This document shows positions 42,269 to 50,676 of a DNA stretch of 64,000 bases, piece by piece. The DNA comes from Micromonospora sp. WMMD1102. Its GTDB lineage: Bacteria > Actinomycetota > Actinomycetes > Mycobacteriales > Micromonosporaceae. The DNA lies in the NCBI RefSeq assembly GCF_029626265.1, contig NZ_JARUBN010000001.1, positions 2,108,001 to 2,172,000 of the forward strand, in the 5' to 3' direction. A program made the translations under genes and the position numbers. Within the stretch, counting starts at the first letter, position 1. The number at the start of each line of letters is the position of its first letter. Under the pieces are notes generated by a model. The model saw nothing but the letters and a program-made list of their open reading frames with translations. It had not been told where the DNA came from and did no database searches.

Positions 42269-43083
42269 GCCTTCTTCCCGGCTTCGAGGACGTGCTCGCG
42301 CATCCAGGTGGTGAAGCTGTCCCGGTCCCGGCTGATCGCGTCCCATGCCTGGTAGAAGGCGTTGTCCCGGACGGAGTAGCCGTGGGCGTAGGAGGGGTGC
42401 GCACCACCGGGGACGAGTGCCACCGCGTTGACCGCCCAGGTGGGCAGGAGCACCTGGGTGGGCACCGGCTCGAGCGAGTCGACGATCTCCTCGACGGTGA
42501 CCAGCGACCGCCGGGCGGCGAGCACCGCCTCCTTCTGCACACCGGTGATGCCCCACATCTGCACGTTGCCGGCCCGGTCGGCACGCTGGGCGTGCACGAT
42601 CGCGACGTCGGGGTTCAGCGCTGGTACGGCGGTCAGCACCTCGCCGGTGAACGGGCAGGTGATCGGCTTGACGGTGGCGGTGTGCCGGGGCAGGTCGGTG
42701 CCGGTGTAGCCGCGCAGCACCGCGAACGGCAGCCCGGACGCTCCCGCCACGTAGCGGTTGGCCATCCCGGCGTGGCTGTGCTCCTCGATTTCCAGCGGTG
42801 TCGGCCAGCCGCGTTCGACGGCGTCCCGGAATCGGTGCAGCGAGCCGACGCCGGGGTTGCCGCCCCAGGAGAAGACCAGCCGCCGGGCGCAGCCCATCCC
42901 GATGAGCTGGTCGTAGATGACGTCCGGGGTCATCCGGATCAGCTCGAGGTCGCGCCGCCGCTGCCGGACGATCTCGTGTCCGGCGGCGAACGGGATCAGG
43001 TGGGTGAAGCCCTCCAGCGCGACGCTGTCGCCGTCGTCGACCAACTCGGCCACGCCCTCGGCCAACGAGACGATCTCAGCCAT
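42265..43083 (-). CDS. CoA-transferase alpha subunit (glutaconate/3-oxoadipate type)
   Basis: 272 residues from ATG 43083; the frame stays open upstream but codon use and family length support this start. 'VAELVDDGDSVALEGFTHLIPFAAGHEIVRQ', 'LIRMTPDVIYDQLIGMGCARRLVFSWGGNPGVGSLHRF' and 'EEHSHAGMANRYVAGASGLPF' are closely typical of CatI/IpdA-like alpha subunits. Leads the two-gene operon; it is divergent from a PHBH-fold monooxygenase, with two dyads in between, so both sides may serve one aromatic-compound pathway. Confidence 0.9.
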   Translation of the reverse strand: MAEIVSLAEGVAELVDDGDSVALEGFTHLIPFAAGHEIVRQRRRDLELIRMTPDVIYDQLIGMGCARRLVFSWGGNPGVGSLHRFRDAVERGWPTPLEIEEHSHAGMANRYVAGASGLPFAVLRGYTGTDLPRHTATVKPITCPFTGEVLTAVPALNPDVAIVHAQRADRAGNVQMWGITGVQKEAVLAARRSLVTVEEIVDSLEPVPTQVLLPTWAVNAVALVPGGAHPSYAHGYSVRDNAFYQAWDAISRDRDSFTTWMREHVLEAGKKA

Positions 43084-43150
43084 CCGTCCCCAGTCTCCTT
43101 CGCCGGCCGTCGCCACGCTGGACGGTGCGGGTGACGGCAGGCGGTGCGAT

Positions 43151-43186
43151 CGTTCGTGTTGCGTACGTCTGTTCTGAGAACGAACG
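43151..43186. promoter_or_regulatory. Inverted repeats before the CoA-transferase operon
   Basis: CGTTCGT (43151-43157) and ACGAACG (43180-43186) are perfect 7-bp arms 22 bp apart; within them GTTCT-G-AGAAC (43171-43181) is another perfect dyad. Located 68-103 bp before the leftward start codon, where repressor or activator sites are expected. Confidence 0.5.
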
Positions 43187-43307
43187 TAGCGTGACGACTT
43201 CGGCCCGTCAACGTCGGCGGCGCTACGGCGGCGGGGTGCGGGCGGCGCCGCCGGCCGTGCGGGGCGGTTGCGATCGTGGCTGTCCGGGGCGTACGGTGGA
43301 CGCATAA

Positions 43308-43323
43308 TTCATCGTCCGTTGAA
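43308..43323. promoter_or_regulatory. MarR-like operator before the flavin monooxygenase gene
   Basis: TTCATCGTCCGTTGAA is a 16-bp near-palindrome (one mismatch per arm), 13 bp before the GTG start. Size and TTCA/TGAA ends resemble MarR-family operators. Confidence 0.4.
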
Positions 43324-43336
43324 TAAGGTGGTCGCG

Positions 43337-44596
43337 GTGGACGAGCGTACGACCTGCGTCGTCGTCGGCGGTGGACCGGCCGGAATGGTGCTCGGCCTGC
43401 TGCTGGCCCGAGCCGGCGTCGAGGTGACCGTGCTGGAGAAACACGGCGACTTCCTGCGCGACTTCCGGGGTGACACCGTGCACCCGTCGACCCTGCGACT
43501 CCTCGACGAGCTCGGCCTCGGCGAGCGGTTCGCCGCCCTGCCGCAGAGCCGGCTGGACGAGGTCGCCTTCCCGGTGGCACCGGGGCAGCAGATCGTCATC
43601 GCCGACTTCCGTCGGTTGCGGACCCGCTATCCGTACATCGCGATGGTGCCGCAGTGGGACCTGCTCAACCTGCTCGCCGAGGCGGGGGCGGCCGAGCCGT
43701 CGTTCACGCTGCGGATGAACACCGAAGTGACCGAGCTGATCCGCGAGGACGGCCAGGTCCGGGGCGTACGCTACCGGCGGCCGGACGGCGGGACCGGTGA
43801 GCTGCGCGCCGACCTGACCGTGGCCTGCGACGGCCGGTGGTCGATCGCCCGGACCCAGGCGAACCTGCCGGTCCGGGAGTTCCCGGTGCCGATCGACGCC
43901 TGGTGGTTCCGGCTGCCCCGCCACCCGCACGACGACCCGGCCGGGCTCACCCCACGGGTCGGGCCGGGCCGGTTCGCCGTGGTCATTCCCCGGGAGGGCT
44001 ACCTCCAGATCGCCTACATCGCCCGGAAGGGCAGCGACGCCCGGCTCCGGGCCGAGGGTGTCGAGCAGTTCCGCCGGAACGTCGCGGCGCTGGCTCCCGA
44101 CTTCGCCGACCGGGTCGACGCGATCACCTCGATGGACGACGTCAAGCACCTCGACGTACGGCTGGACCGGCTCGACCGCTGGCACGTGCCCGGCCTGCTC
44201 TGCCTCGGCGACGCCGCGCACGCGATGTCCCCGATCGGCGGGGTCGGGATCAACCTCGCCGTGCAGGACGCGGTGGCCGCCGCCAGCCTGCTCGCCGAGC
44301 CGCTCCGGCGCGGCACGGTGACCGAGTCCGACCTGGCCGGCGTACGCACCCGGCGACTGCTGCCGACGATCCTGGTGCAACGGTTGCAGCGGCTCATGCA
44401 CCGGGGCCTGGTCGCACCGATCCTCGACGGGCGCCGGGCCGGGCCGCCCCGGCCGGTGCTCGCCGTGCTGCGGCGGTTCCCGTTCGCCTCGCTCGGCCCG
44501 GCCTACCTGATCGGCATCGGCGTACGCCCCGAGCACGCACCGGCGTTCGCCCGCCGTCCACCGGCCCCGGCCAGGAAGGACGGAGCGGCCGGCTGA
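43337..44596 (+). CDS. FAD-dependent monooxygenase, PHBH fold
   Basis: 419 residues from GTG 43337 after AAGGTGG. Has GGGPAGMVLGLLLARAG (FAD, near residue 10), 'VLEKHGDFLRDFRGDTVHPSTL' (with the GDTVHP of this subgroup), 'VACDGRWSIAR' (DG motif) and 'GDAAHAMSPIGGVGINLAVQDA' near residue 293. These are class A flavin hydroxylases acting on aromatic or polyketide rings. No bound domain beyond the fold. Divergent from the CoA-transferase genes; the methyltransferase gene follows 32 bp downstream with its own leaderless promoter. Confidence 0.9.
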   Translation: MDERTTCVVVGGGPAGMVLGLLLARAGVEVTVLEKHGDFLRDFRGDTVHPSTLRLLDELGLGERFAALPQSRLDEVAFPVAPGQQIVIADFRRLRTRYPYIAMVPQWDLLNLLAEAGAAEPSFTLRMNTEVTELIREDGQVRGVRYRRPDGGTGELRADLTVACDGRWSIARTQANLPVREFPVPIDAWWFRLPRHPHDDPAGLTPRVGPGRFAVVIPREGYLQIAYIARKGSDARLRAEGVEQFRRNVAALAPDFADRVDAITSMDDVKHLDVRLDRLDRWHVPGLLCLGDAAHAMSPIGGVGINLAVQDAVAAASLLAEPLRRGTVTESDLAGVRTRRLLPTILVQRLQRLMHRGLVAPILDGRRAGPPRPVLAVLRRFPFASLGPAYLIGIGVRPEHAPAFARRPPAPARKDGAAG

Positions 44597-44616
44597 ACAC
44601 GGGGGCCGGCTGGACA

Positions 44617-44622
44617 TAGGGT
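44617..44622 (+). promoter_or_regulatory. -10 hexamer TAGGGT of a leaderless promoter
   Basis: TAGGGT abuts the in-frame GTG at 44623 but lies 6 nt before ATG 44629, which argues for ATG 44629 as the true start of the methyltransferase. Confidence 0.45.
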
Positions 44623-44628
44623 GTGGCC

Positions 44629-45495
44629 ATGCCGGACGACCCCCGGGTACGCGGCGGAACCGGCCCGCCATCCTTCCGGTGGGACGAGACGCTCTACGCC
44701 GGTAGCGCGGACCACTACGCCGTCGGCCGGATGCCGTACCCGGCGGAGGTCGCCGACACCCTCGCCGCCGAACTCCGGCTCGACGGCCGGGGCCGGCTGC
44801 TCGACGTGGGCTGCGGGCCGGGCTCGCTGACCCTGCTGCTCGCGCCGCTGTTCGAGGCGGTGGTCGGGCTCGACGCCGACCGGGATATGCTGCGCCGGGC
44901 CGGGCAGGCGGCCCGGGAGACCGGGGTCGGCAACGTGCGCTGGCAGCGGTTGCGGGCCGAGGAGTTACCGGCCGGGCTCGGCACCTTCCGGGTCGTCACC
45001 TTCGCGCAGTCGTTCCACTGGCTCGACCGCCCCCGGGTCGCCCGCGCGGTACGCCCGATGCTCGGCGGCGGCGGGGTCTGGGTGCACGTGGGTGCCACCA
45101 CGCACCGGGGAGTGGATGGCGTCGACCCGCTGCCGTTTCCCCGCCCGCCGCACGACGGGATCGCCGCGCTGGTCGCCCGCTATCTCGGCCCGGTCCGCCG
45201 GGCGGGTCGGGGGACGCTGCCCAGCGGCACGGCGGGTGGCGAGGAGGAGGTGATGTGGGCCGCCGGCTATCACGGTCCGCACCGGCTGACCGTCGGCGGC
45301 GGCATGGTGCGGGAGCGGACCGAGGACGAGGTGGTGGCAGGGGTCTTCTCGCTGTCGTCGTCCGCCCCGCACCTCTTCGCGGACCGGCTGCCGGAGTTCG
45401 AGGGCGAGCTGCGGCGGGTGCTGCGTACCGCCTCGCCGGGCGGGCGGTTCGCCGAGCGGACCAGGGAGATCGAGCTGGTGCTGTGGCGGCCGTAG
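44629..45495 (+). CDS. Class I SAM-dependent methyltransferase
   Basis: 288 residues. The SAM motif I is LLDVGCGPGSLTLLL (about residues 55-70), with the acidic end of strand 2 in VVGLDADRDML and motif 'VTFAQSFHWLD' (about 115-125), typical of the methyltransf_11 / UbiE-like group. A Gly-rich inserted loop and a C-terminal 'RTREIELVLWRP' complete it. Substrate unknown. ATG 44629 is chosen from the leaderless -10. Confidence 0.85.
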   Translation: MPDDPRVRGGTGPPSFRWDETLYAGSADHYAVGRMPYPAEVADTLAAELRLDGRGRLLDVGCGPGSLTLLLAPLFEAVVGLDADRDMLRRAGQAARETGVGNVRWQRLRAEELPAGLGTFRVVTFAQSFHWLDRPRVARAVRPMLGGGGVWVHVGATTHRGVDGVDPLPFPRPPHDGIAALVARYLGPVRRAGRGTLPSGTAGGEEEVMWAAGYHGPHRLTVGGGMVRERTEDEVVAGVFSLSSSAPHLFADRLPEFEGELRRVLRTASPGGRFAERTREIELVLWRP

Positions 45496-45635
45496 CGAGC
45501 TGACGTGCTCGCCGCCACCGGGTCAAGTGCTGACTTGTCCCACTTTCCGGTGTGGATTTGGCGACATCGAGGGATGGTACTACGGTCAAGGCCGGCTGAT
45601 GCGGTGGAAACGGGGTCAACGCGACCGATGGGATC

Positions 45636-46283
45636 ATGGTGACTGTCCTCGACTTTCGGCGTACCCGATCAGGCGTCGTGCTCGGCGTGGCGTGCGCGGC
45701 GGTGCTGGCGCTCGGCACGGCCTGTGCCGGCAACGGCGGTGAGCGTCCACAGTGGTCGGAGGGAGTGTCGGGCGCCGACTCCGGCACGGCCGCCCCGACC
45801 CCGACCGAGGCGAGCCCGACGCCGACCGGGACACCCACGCCGAAACCCACGGCCGCCCGCGCCACCCGGCCGCCGGCCAACACCGCGACGACCCGCCGGG
45901 CCCGTACGATGGCCGAGCAGACCACGGCGACGGCCAGGGTGACCGGCGGGTTCGGGCAGTCGCAGAACTCCGGCGGCCTGCACCAGGAGGGCTGCGGCAG
46001 CCCCACCTTCGGGCTGGTCCAGGTGCGGGTGGGTGCCGGCGCCGACGTCTCGGCGGTGACGGTGCGATACCGGGTGAACACCCCGGTGCCGTTCGACGGC
46101 AGCGGGTCCGCCCGCACCCTCGGTAACGACCGGGGCACCTGGCTGGCCGGCCTGGGACCGTTCCGGGCCGAGCCGCGCAACTCGGCGGGCGGCACCATCG
46201 CGGTCACCGCGACGGTCAAGTTCCGGGACGGCTCCACCCGGTCGGCCCGGACCAGCACCCCGCTCCAGCCCTGCCGGCTCTGA
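45636..46283 (+). CDS. Lipoprotein of unknown function
   Basis: 215 residues from ATG 45636. Lipobox GTAC puts lipid on C30. Residues about 45-100 are a Thr/Pro/Ala linker; the mature domain (about 105-215) has 'GFGQSQNSGGLHQEGCGSPTFGLVQVRV', 'VTVRYRVNTP' and ends in a Cys (QPCRL), suggesting a single disulfide-bonded immunoglobulin-like beta domain. Upstream CAAGT-GCTG-ACTTG (near 45524) is a dyad that may be an operator. No partner gene in operon. Confidence 0.75.
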   Translation: MVTVLDFRRTRSGVVLGVACAAVLALGTACAGNGGERPQWSEGVSGADSGTAAPTPTEASPTPTGTPTPKPTAARATRPPANTATTRRARTMAEQTTATARVTGGFGQSQNSGGLHQEGCGSPTFGLVQVRVGAGADVSAVTVRYRVNTPVPFDGSGSARTLGNDRGTWLAGLGPFRAEPRNSAGGTIAVTATVKFRDGSTRSARTSTPLQPCRL

Positions 46284-46426
46284 CCGCCCGCCGCCCGCCT
46301 CTGGGCCTGCAACGGGAGTGCGTTCCGGGTGTTGGCCGCCCGACACCGGTTGACTCTGGCGCCGCCCGATCCTGGTGCGCCCGATCCTGGTGCGCCCGGC
46401 CCGTCCGACCCGGCGGCGCCGATGGG

Positions 46427-46454
46427 TTGACATGAAGCGAGGTTCAAGTCGCAA
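46427..46454. promoter_or_regulatory. Inverted repeat of MerR-site type upstream of the questin-oxidase-like gene
   Basis: GACATGAA (46429-46436) and TTCAAGTC (46443-46450) match in 7 of 8 positions around GCGAGG, overlapping a TTGACA (46427-46432). A dyad placed between -35 and start is typical of MerR-type regulation, but no good -10 is seen. Just upstream, GCGCCCGATCCTGGT-type 15-bp units are repeated at about 46363-46397. Confidence 0.35.
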
Positions 46455-46464
46455 GCTGGTGACC

Positions 46465-47499
46465 ATGTCAGACTCCGTCGTCGACGAGGCGTACCAGCGT
46501 CTCCAGTCCACCGGTCCCGAGCGTGACGGCTGGTTGTCCAACCACGCCCCGATGGCGGCGGAGGCGCTGGCCCGGCACGGCTACGGGACACGGGTACACC
46601 GCTGGTTGGACCGCTACGCCGATCGGCTGACCGAGCGACCACGGGGAATCGCACCGATCCCCGTCGCGGAGTGGCGGGACCCGCTCGGCGACCCCACCCG
46701 GACCGGCGACTGGCTGGACTACTTCGCCCGCGAACTGGCCGACGAACCATGGTCGGCGGTACTGGCCCGCTGGTGGCCCCGGCTGTTGCCCGGCATCGCC
46801 GCCGGAGCCACCCACGGGGTGATCCGGGTCGGGCACGCCGTACGCGCGCTGCGGGACGCCGAGACACCGCCCAGGATCGCCGAACTCGGTGCCGCGCTCG
46901 GCTACTGGGCGGCCCGGTGGCAGCCACTCGCCCCGCCCGGCGCCGCCCGCTATCCGGCCACCGATCCGAGGACCGCACTGGACCGGGTGCCCCGAGTTCC
47001 CGACCAGCGGTTCGGGATCCGGGCCCGGCTCGCCCAGCTCGCCGGAGCGACCGGATGGCCGGAGGCTGCCGGAGCCGTCCCCGGCGATCCCGGCACGGCC
47101 GTCCCGACCCGGCTGGCGGCCATCGTCGACGCCGCCGTCGTCCGGTACGACAGCCACGGCTACGCCAGCCCGGTCATGCTGGTACACGCCGCCACCGCCC
47201 CGAACGCGGTGCTGCGCACCCTGCCCGCGTTGCCGACGGAACTCTGGCGGCCGAGCCTCGCCGCCGCCTGGGCCGCCACGGCCGCGGTCACCGCCGCCTA
47301 CGCGCCGGCCGAACCCCGCCCACTTCCGGACCCACACCCCGACCTGCGGTTCGACGAGGCGTGGAACCGGGCGGTGGACTCCGGGGACGAGCATGCGATC
47401 AAGTTCGTGGACACGGCCGTCGAAACCCACGACCGGATCGGCGACCCGACGCTGCCGGCCCGGGTCGCCGACGCGATCCGGCCGCTGACCGGCGAGTGA
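46465..47499 (+). CDS. Questin oxidase-like protein (DUF4243 type)
   Basis: 344 residues from ATG 46465; an ATG at 46432 would add 11 residues. The segments 'LSNHAPMAAEALARHGYGTRVHRWLDRYADRL', 'WSAVLARWWPRLLPGIAAGATHGVIRVGHAVRAL' and 'VMLVHAATAPNAVLRTLPALP' with spaced conserved His match the questin-oxidase-like family, whose fungal members oxidise anthraquinones in a Baeyer-Villiger-like step without a classical cofactor. In bacteria the function is unknown. All-alpha and cytoplasmic. Confidence 0.78.
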   Translation: MSDSVVDEAYQRLQSTGPERDGWLSNHAPMAAEALARHGYGTRVHRWLDRYADRLTERPRGIAPIPVAEWRDPLGDPTRTGDWLDYFARELADEPWSAVLARWWPRLLPGIAAGATHGVIRVGHAVRALRDAETPPRIAELGAALGYWAARWQPLAPPGAARYPATDPRTALDRVPRVPDQRFGIRARLAQLAGATGWPEAAGAVPGDPGTAVPTRLAAIVDAAVVRYDSHGYASPVMLVHAATAPNAVLRTLPALPTELWRPSLAAAWAATAAVTAAYAPAEPRPLPDPHPDLRFDEAWNRAVDSGDEHAIKFVDTAVETHDRIGDPTLPARVADAIRPLTGE

Positions 47500-47592
47500 G
47501 TCCCTCGGCGGGCACGTCGGCCGCCGGACGGCCGCCGAACGGCCGGCGGCGGGGGGAGCGAGGGGGACCCGGTTGGGGCATGATCGCAGGTG

Positions 47593-48603
47593 ATGTCCTT
47601 CGTGCTGCACGAGCCGGCCCGGCTCGACCTCTGCTACGACAGCCTGCACGGGCTCTCCGTGGGCGACGCCCTCGGTGCCCAGTTCTTCATGGTCGGCCGG
47701 TCACCGGCCGAATTCGCGGCCGGACGGCGGCCCGCCGGCCCCTGGGAGTGGACCGACGACACCCACATGGCCTGCTCGGTGGTGGCCGAACTCGCCGGGC
47801 ACGGCGAGATCGGGCCGGACCGGCTGGCCGCCACGTTCGCCGAGCGCTGCGAGCCGTACCGGGGCTACGGTGCGGGCGCGGTGGTGATCCTGTACCAGAT
47901 CCGGGACGGCGTGCCGTGGCGGCAGGCGACCCGGGAGGCGTTCGGTGGGGAGGGCTCCTGCGGCAACGGCGCCGCGATGCGGGTCGCCCCGGTCGGCGCC
48001 TACCACGCCGACCGGCCACGCCGGGCCGCCGAGCAGGCGATCCGGTCGGCCGAGGTGACCCACGCCCATCCGGAGGGGATCGCCGGGGCGATCCTGGTCG
48101 CGGTCGCCGCCGCGCTGGCCGGACAGGCCCGGCTGACCGGGGTACGCCCGTCCGGGGCGGCCCTGCTGGACCGGCTGGAGCCGTACCTGGTCGACGGGCA
48201 GGTGCGCCGGGGCGTCGAGCGGGCCCGCCGACTGCTCACCGGCACGGCGGTCACGGTCGAGGAGGCGGCGTACGAGCTGGGTAACGGGTCAAGGGTCACC
48301 GCCCAGGACACCGTTCCGTTCACCCTGTGGGTGGCCGCGACCCACCTGGCGGACTATCCGGCCGCGATCACCGCCTGTGTGCTCGCCGGTGGTGACGTCG
48401 ACACGACCGGGGCGATCGTCGGCGGTGTGGTGGCGGCGTACACCGGGCTCGGCGGGCGGCCCGACGCGACCGGCGTACCGGAAGAGTGGCTGGCGGCCCG
48501 CGAGGCGCTGCCGGACTGGGCCTACCCCGCCGGCCGCGAGCCGGACGCCTCCGGTACGCCGGACGCGGGGCGTCCTGGCCCGGCCGGGTCGACCGGAGGC
48601 TAG
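47593..48603 (+). CDS. ADP-ribosylglycohydrolase-family protein
   Basis: 336 residues from ATG 47593. 'LHGLSVGDALGAQF' at the start, 'WTDDTHMA' (the metal-binding T-D-D) near residue 54, and 'GGDVDTTGAIVGGVVAAYTG' near residue 262 (second metal-binding Asp pair) mark the ARH/DraG fold, which removes ADP-ribose from proteins or small molecules using two magnesium ions. The last about 35 residues are disordered. Target unknown; no ADP-ribosyltransferase gene is nearby. Confidence 0.9.
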   Translation: MSFVLHEPARLDLCYDSLHGLSVGDALGAQFFMVGRSPAEFAAGRRPAGPWEWTDDTHMACSVVAELAGHGEIGPDRLAATFAERCEPYRGYGAGAVVILYQIRDGVPWRQATREAFGGEGSCGNGAAMRVAPVGAYHADRPRRAAEQAIRSAEVTHAHPEGIAGAILVAVAAALAGQARLTGVRPSGAALLDRLEPYLVDGQVRRGVERARRLLTGTAVTVEEAAYELGNGSRVTAQDTVPFTLWVAATHLADYPAAITACVLAGGDVDTTGAIVGGVVAAYTGLGGRPDATGVPEEWLAAREALPDWAYPAGREPDASGTPDAGRPGPAGSTGG

Positions 48604-48617
48604 TCCGGCTCGCGGCC

Positions 48618-48653
48618 ACCGGCGGGCTTCCCGGCTCAGCCTGACCCGCCGGT
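48618..48653. terminator. Bidirectional hairpin terminator
   Basis: ACCGGCGGG (48618-48626) pairs perfectly with CCCGCCGGT (48645-48653) between convergent genes ending at 48603 and 48723. Confidence 0.6.
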
Positions 48654-48722
48654 CCGCTCCGTCCGCCCGCTCTCCTCCGGCTCCCGAGCCTGTTCCGCCG
48701 CCATGGCCGCGTCGAGCGCCTC

Positions 48723-49670
48723 CTAGTGGCCGGGCTTCGCGTTCGTGTCGGGCTTCGCGTTCGTGTCGGGCTTGCGGGTCTTCTCCGGCTTGCGATGCCG
48801 GTCGGGTTTGCGGTTCTTGTCGGGCTTCTGGCCGTCGGGCTTACGATCCTCGGGCTTGCGGTTCTTCTCGGGCTCGTCCGCGGCGAGCAGGCGTCGGCAG
48901 TAGCCCTCGATCTCGGTCCGGCCGCCGGCCGCGTCCAGCAGCGCCTTGGACGGTGAGCGGTTCGCCGGGGAGTTGCTGTCCGCATCGCCCCGGGCCAGGT
49001 AGGCGCGGCACTGCCCGAAGACCGAGGGGTGCGGCGTGGCCTGGCCGGTCCGGGCCGGCAGGCTCGGCGACGGGGCCTTGCCGGGTACGGTCGTCGGCGG
49101 CGCGACGTCGGCCGGCGGTACCGGTGCCGGTGCGCCGGTGCTCGGCCTGCTGAGCGGCGCCTCCGGCCCACCCAGCGGGGGGATGTCGGTGGCCAGTGCC
49201 GCACCGGCGGTGACCGTGGCGAGGACGACCACCACCCAACCACCGGCCCCGACCGTCAGACGGCGCGGGCCACTCCGGGACTGCCCCGCCGACGCAGCAC
49301 CGCGAGCCTTCCGGCCCGCGCGGCCGAGTGCCTTTCGGCCCGTGCCGGTGGCGACCTCCCTACCCGTGCCGGGCTGCTCCGTGGTTGCCCTGCCGGACGG
49401 CACCGCTGTCTGCCGAGCGGTACGGAAGCCGGCCAGTGCCGCCTCCTCGCCGGTCAACTCCGCCGGTCGGGCCGGTGCCGACGCGGCCGCCAACAGTTCG
49501 GCCACCGGATCGGCCCGGTCACCTGCCGGGTGCCAGACACCGGTGACGTTCCCGGCGTGCTTCGGCTGTGCGGCGCCGGTGACGTTTCCGGCGGAGGCGT
49601 CGAGCAGCCGCTCGGCGGTCTCCGGATCGAGCCCGTCCGTCCGGCGGAAAACCATCCACATGCCGCTCAA
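48723..49670 (-). CDS. Single-pass membrane protein with a Lys-Pro-Asp repeat tail, coupled to a sigma factor
   Basis: 315 residues from TTG 49670, whose TTGA overlaps the sigma stop; ATG 49661 is an alternative. Residues 1-135 are probably cytoplasmic and could bind the sigma factor, though no zinc anti-sigma motif is present. One membrane helix (about 143-163) is followed by a Pro/Ala linker, a small domain with two Cys (about 218-260: FGQCRAYLARGD, EGYCRRLLAADE) and a 45-residue charged tail of 'RKPD/RKPE/NAKPD' repeats (18-bp direct repeats at about 48728-48770). Likely a membrane regulator of the sigma factor. Confidence 0.75.
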   Translation of the reverse strand: MSGMWMVFRRTDGLDPETAERLLDASAGNVTGAAQPKHAGNVTGVWHPAGDRADPVAELLAAASAPARPAELTGEEAALAGFRTARQTAVPSGRATTEQPGTGREVATGTGRKALGRAGRKARGAASAGQSRSGPRRLTVGAGGWVVVVLATVTAGAALATDIPPLGGPEAPLSRPSTGAPAPVPPADVAPPTTVPGKAPSPSLPARTGQATPHPSVFGQCRAYLARGDADSNSPANRSPSKALLDAAGGRTEIEGYCRRLLAADEPEKNRKPEDRKPDGQKPDKNRKPDRHRKPEKTRKPDTNAKPDTNAKPGH

Positions 49671-50302
49671 CGCCGTCCCCGTCCCGCCTCGACGTCTTCT
49701 CCGGACGGTACCCCGGCAAGTGGTGCGGACCCCGTCGCGGCTCCGTTCGGTGCCGGCCCACCCGCCTCGTCCTCGGCCAGCAGTTGCGCCAGCCGGCGCA
49801 ACCCACGGTGCGCGGCGGTGCGTACCGCTCCGGGCCGCTTGCCGAGTACCCGCGCGGTGCTCTCGGCGTCCAGTCCCATCACGGCGCGCAGCAGTACCGC
49901 CTCCGCCTCGGTCCGGGGCAGCGTGGCGATCAGCGCCACAGCGCTGTCGGTAGCCAGTCCCTCGGTGGCCCGCTCGGCGGTGTCCTCGGCGGCGGGCAGC
50001 TCGGACAGCGCCTCGACCGGTACCGGCACGCTGGGCCGGCGACGCTGGTGCCGCAGGTGGTCCAGGGCCCGGTTGCGGGCGACCCGGGTGGCCCAGGCCC
50101 GGAAGCCCGGCCCGCCCGCGAAGCTGTCCAGGTCACGGGCGATCTGCAACCAGGTTTCCGACGCGACGTCCTCGGCGTCCGCACCCACCAGCACGGTGAG
50201 GTAGCGCAACAGTCCGGGTTGGAGTTCCCGGTAGAGCAGCCGGAACGCCTCCTCGTCGCCGTCCTGCGCGGACCGGACCAGCTCGGTCAGCTCGTTCGGC
50301 AC
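49667..50302 (-). CDS. ECF-like RNA polymerase sigma factor
   Basis: 211 residues from GTG 50302. Region 2: 'FRLLYRELQPGLLRYLTVLVG-DAEDVASETWLQIARDL' and 'FRAWATRVARNRALDHLRHQRRRP'; region 4: 'LPRTEAEAVLLRAVMGLDAESTARVLGKRPGAVRTAAHRGLRRL'. The last about 30 residues are Gly/Pro/Ala-rich and disordered. Translation is coupled to the downstream membrane protein gene (overlap of 4 bp), as in sigma/anti-sigma pairs. Confidence 0.9.
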   Translation of the reverse strand: MPNELTELVRSAQDGDEEAFRLLYRELQPGLLRYLTVLVGADAEDVASETWLQIARDLDSFAGGPGFRAWATRVARNRALDHLRHQRRRPSVPVPVEALSELPAAEDTAERATEGLATDSAVALIATLPRTEAEAVLLRAVMGLDAESTARVLGKRPGAVRTAAHRGLRRLAQLLAEDEAGGPAPNGAATGSAPLAGVPSGEDVEAGRGRR

Positions 50303-50628
50303 GTTCCGGCTCCGCTACGGGGCGCTCCGGGCCCGTCCGTCCGGGGTGCCGTCCGGACGTGCTGACAGGTTGCCGGAGCCCATCCCGCAGCGCCTGGCCG
50401 TACCGTGCGTTCTCGTCGCATTCCGATCCGCACCGGTCCGTCCCCCGTCCACGTGATCGCCGCCCTACGCTAGGTGCGGTCGGGGCACCGGGCAAGTGGT
50501 GGGCGGGCCTGAACGAGTGACATTTCTCCGCCTGCTGATCGGCGGGTCCCGGTAACGGATTCGCGTACGCCGACGCTGCCCCTTCGGAAGCCACATTTCC
50601 GTTCCGTGCTACGCGGGCCTCGTCGTGC
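50303..50628. other. Intergenic region, no gene seen
   Basis: About 325 bp between two leftward genes. It should contain the promoter of the sigma gene close to 50303. No convincing -10/-35, dyad or coding signal was found. Confidence 0.4.
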
Positions 50629-50664
50629 CGGGTGCCGCCGGCAGGTGGCTGCCGGCGGCACCCG
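50629..50664 (-). terminator. Strong hairpin terminator after the glucanase gene
   Basis: A perfect 15-bp stem: CGGGTGCCGCCGGCA (50629-50643) with TGCCGGCGGCACCCG (50650-50664), 6-nt loop, 13 bp beyond the stop codon at 50677. Confidence 0.8.
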
Positions 50665-50676
50665 CCGTCGGCCCGG

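Noticed and set aside
41438..42556. Longer start for the CoA-transferase beta subunit
   Set aside because: The extra 96 residues only mirror the alpha subunit in another frame; ATG 42268 gives the normal length and a 4-bp coupled overlap.
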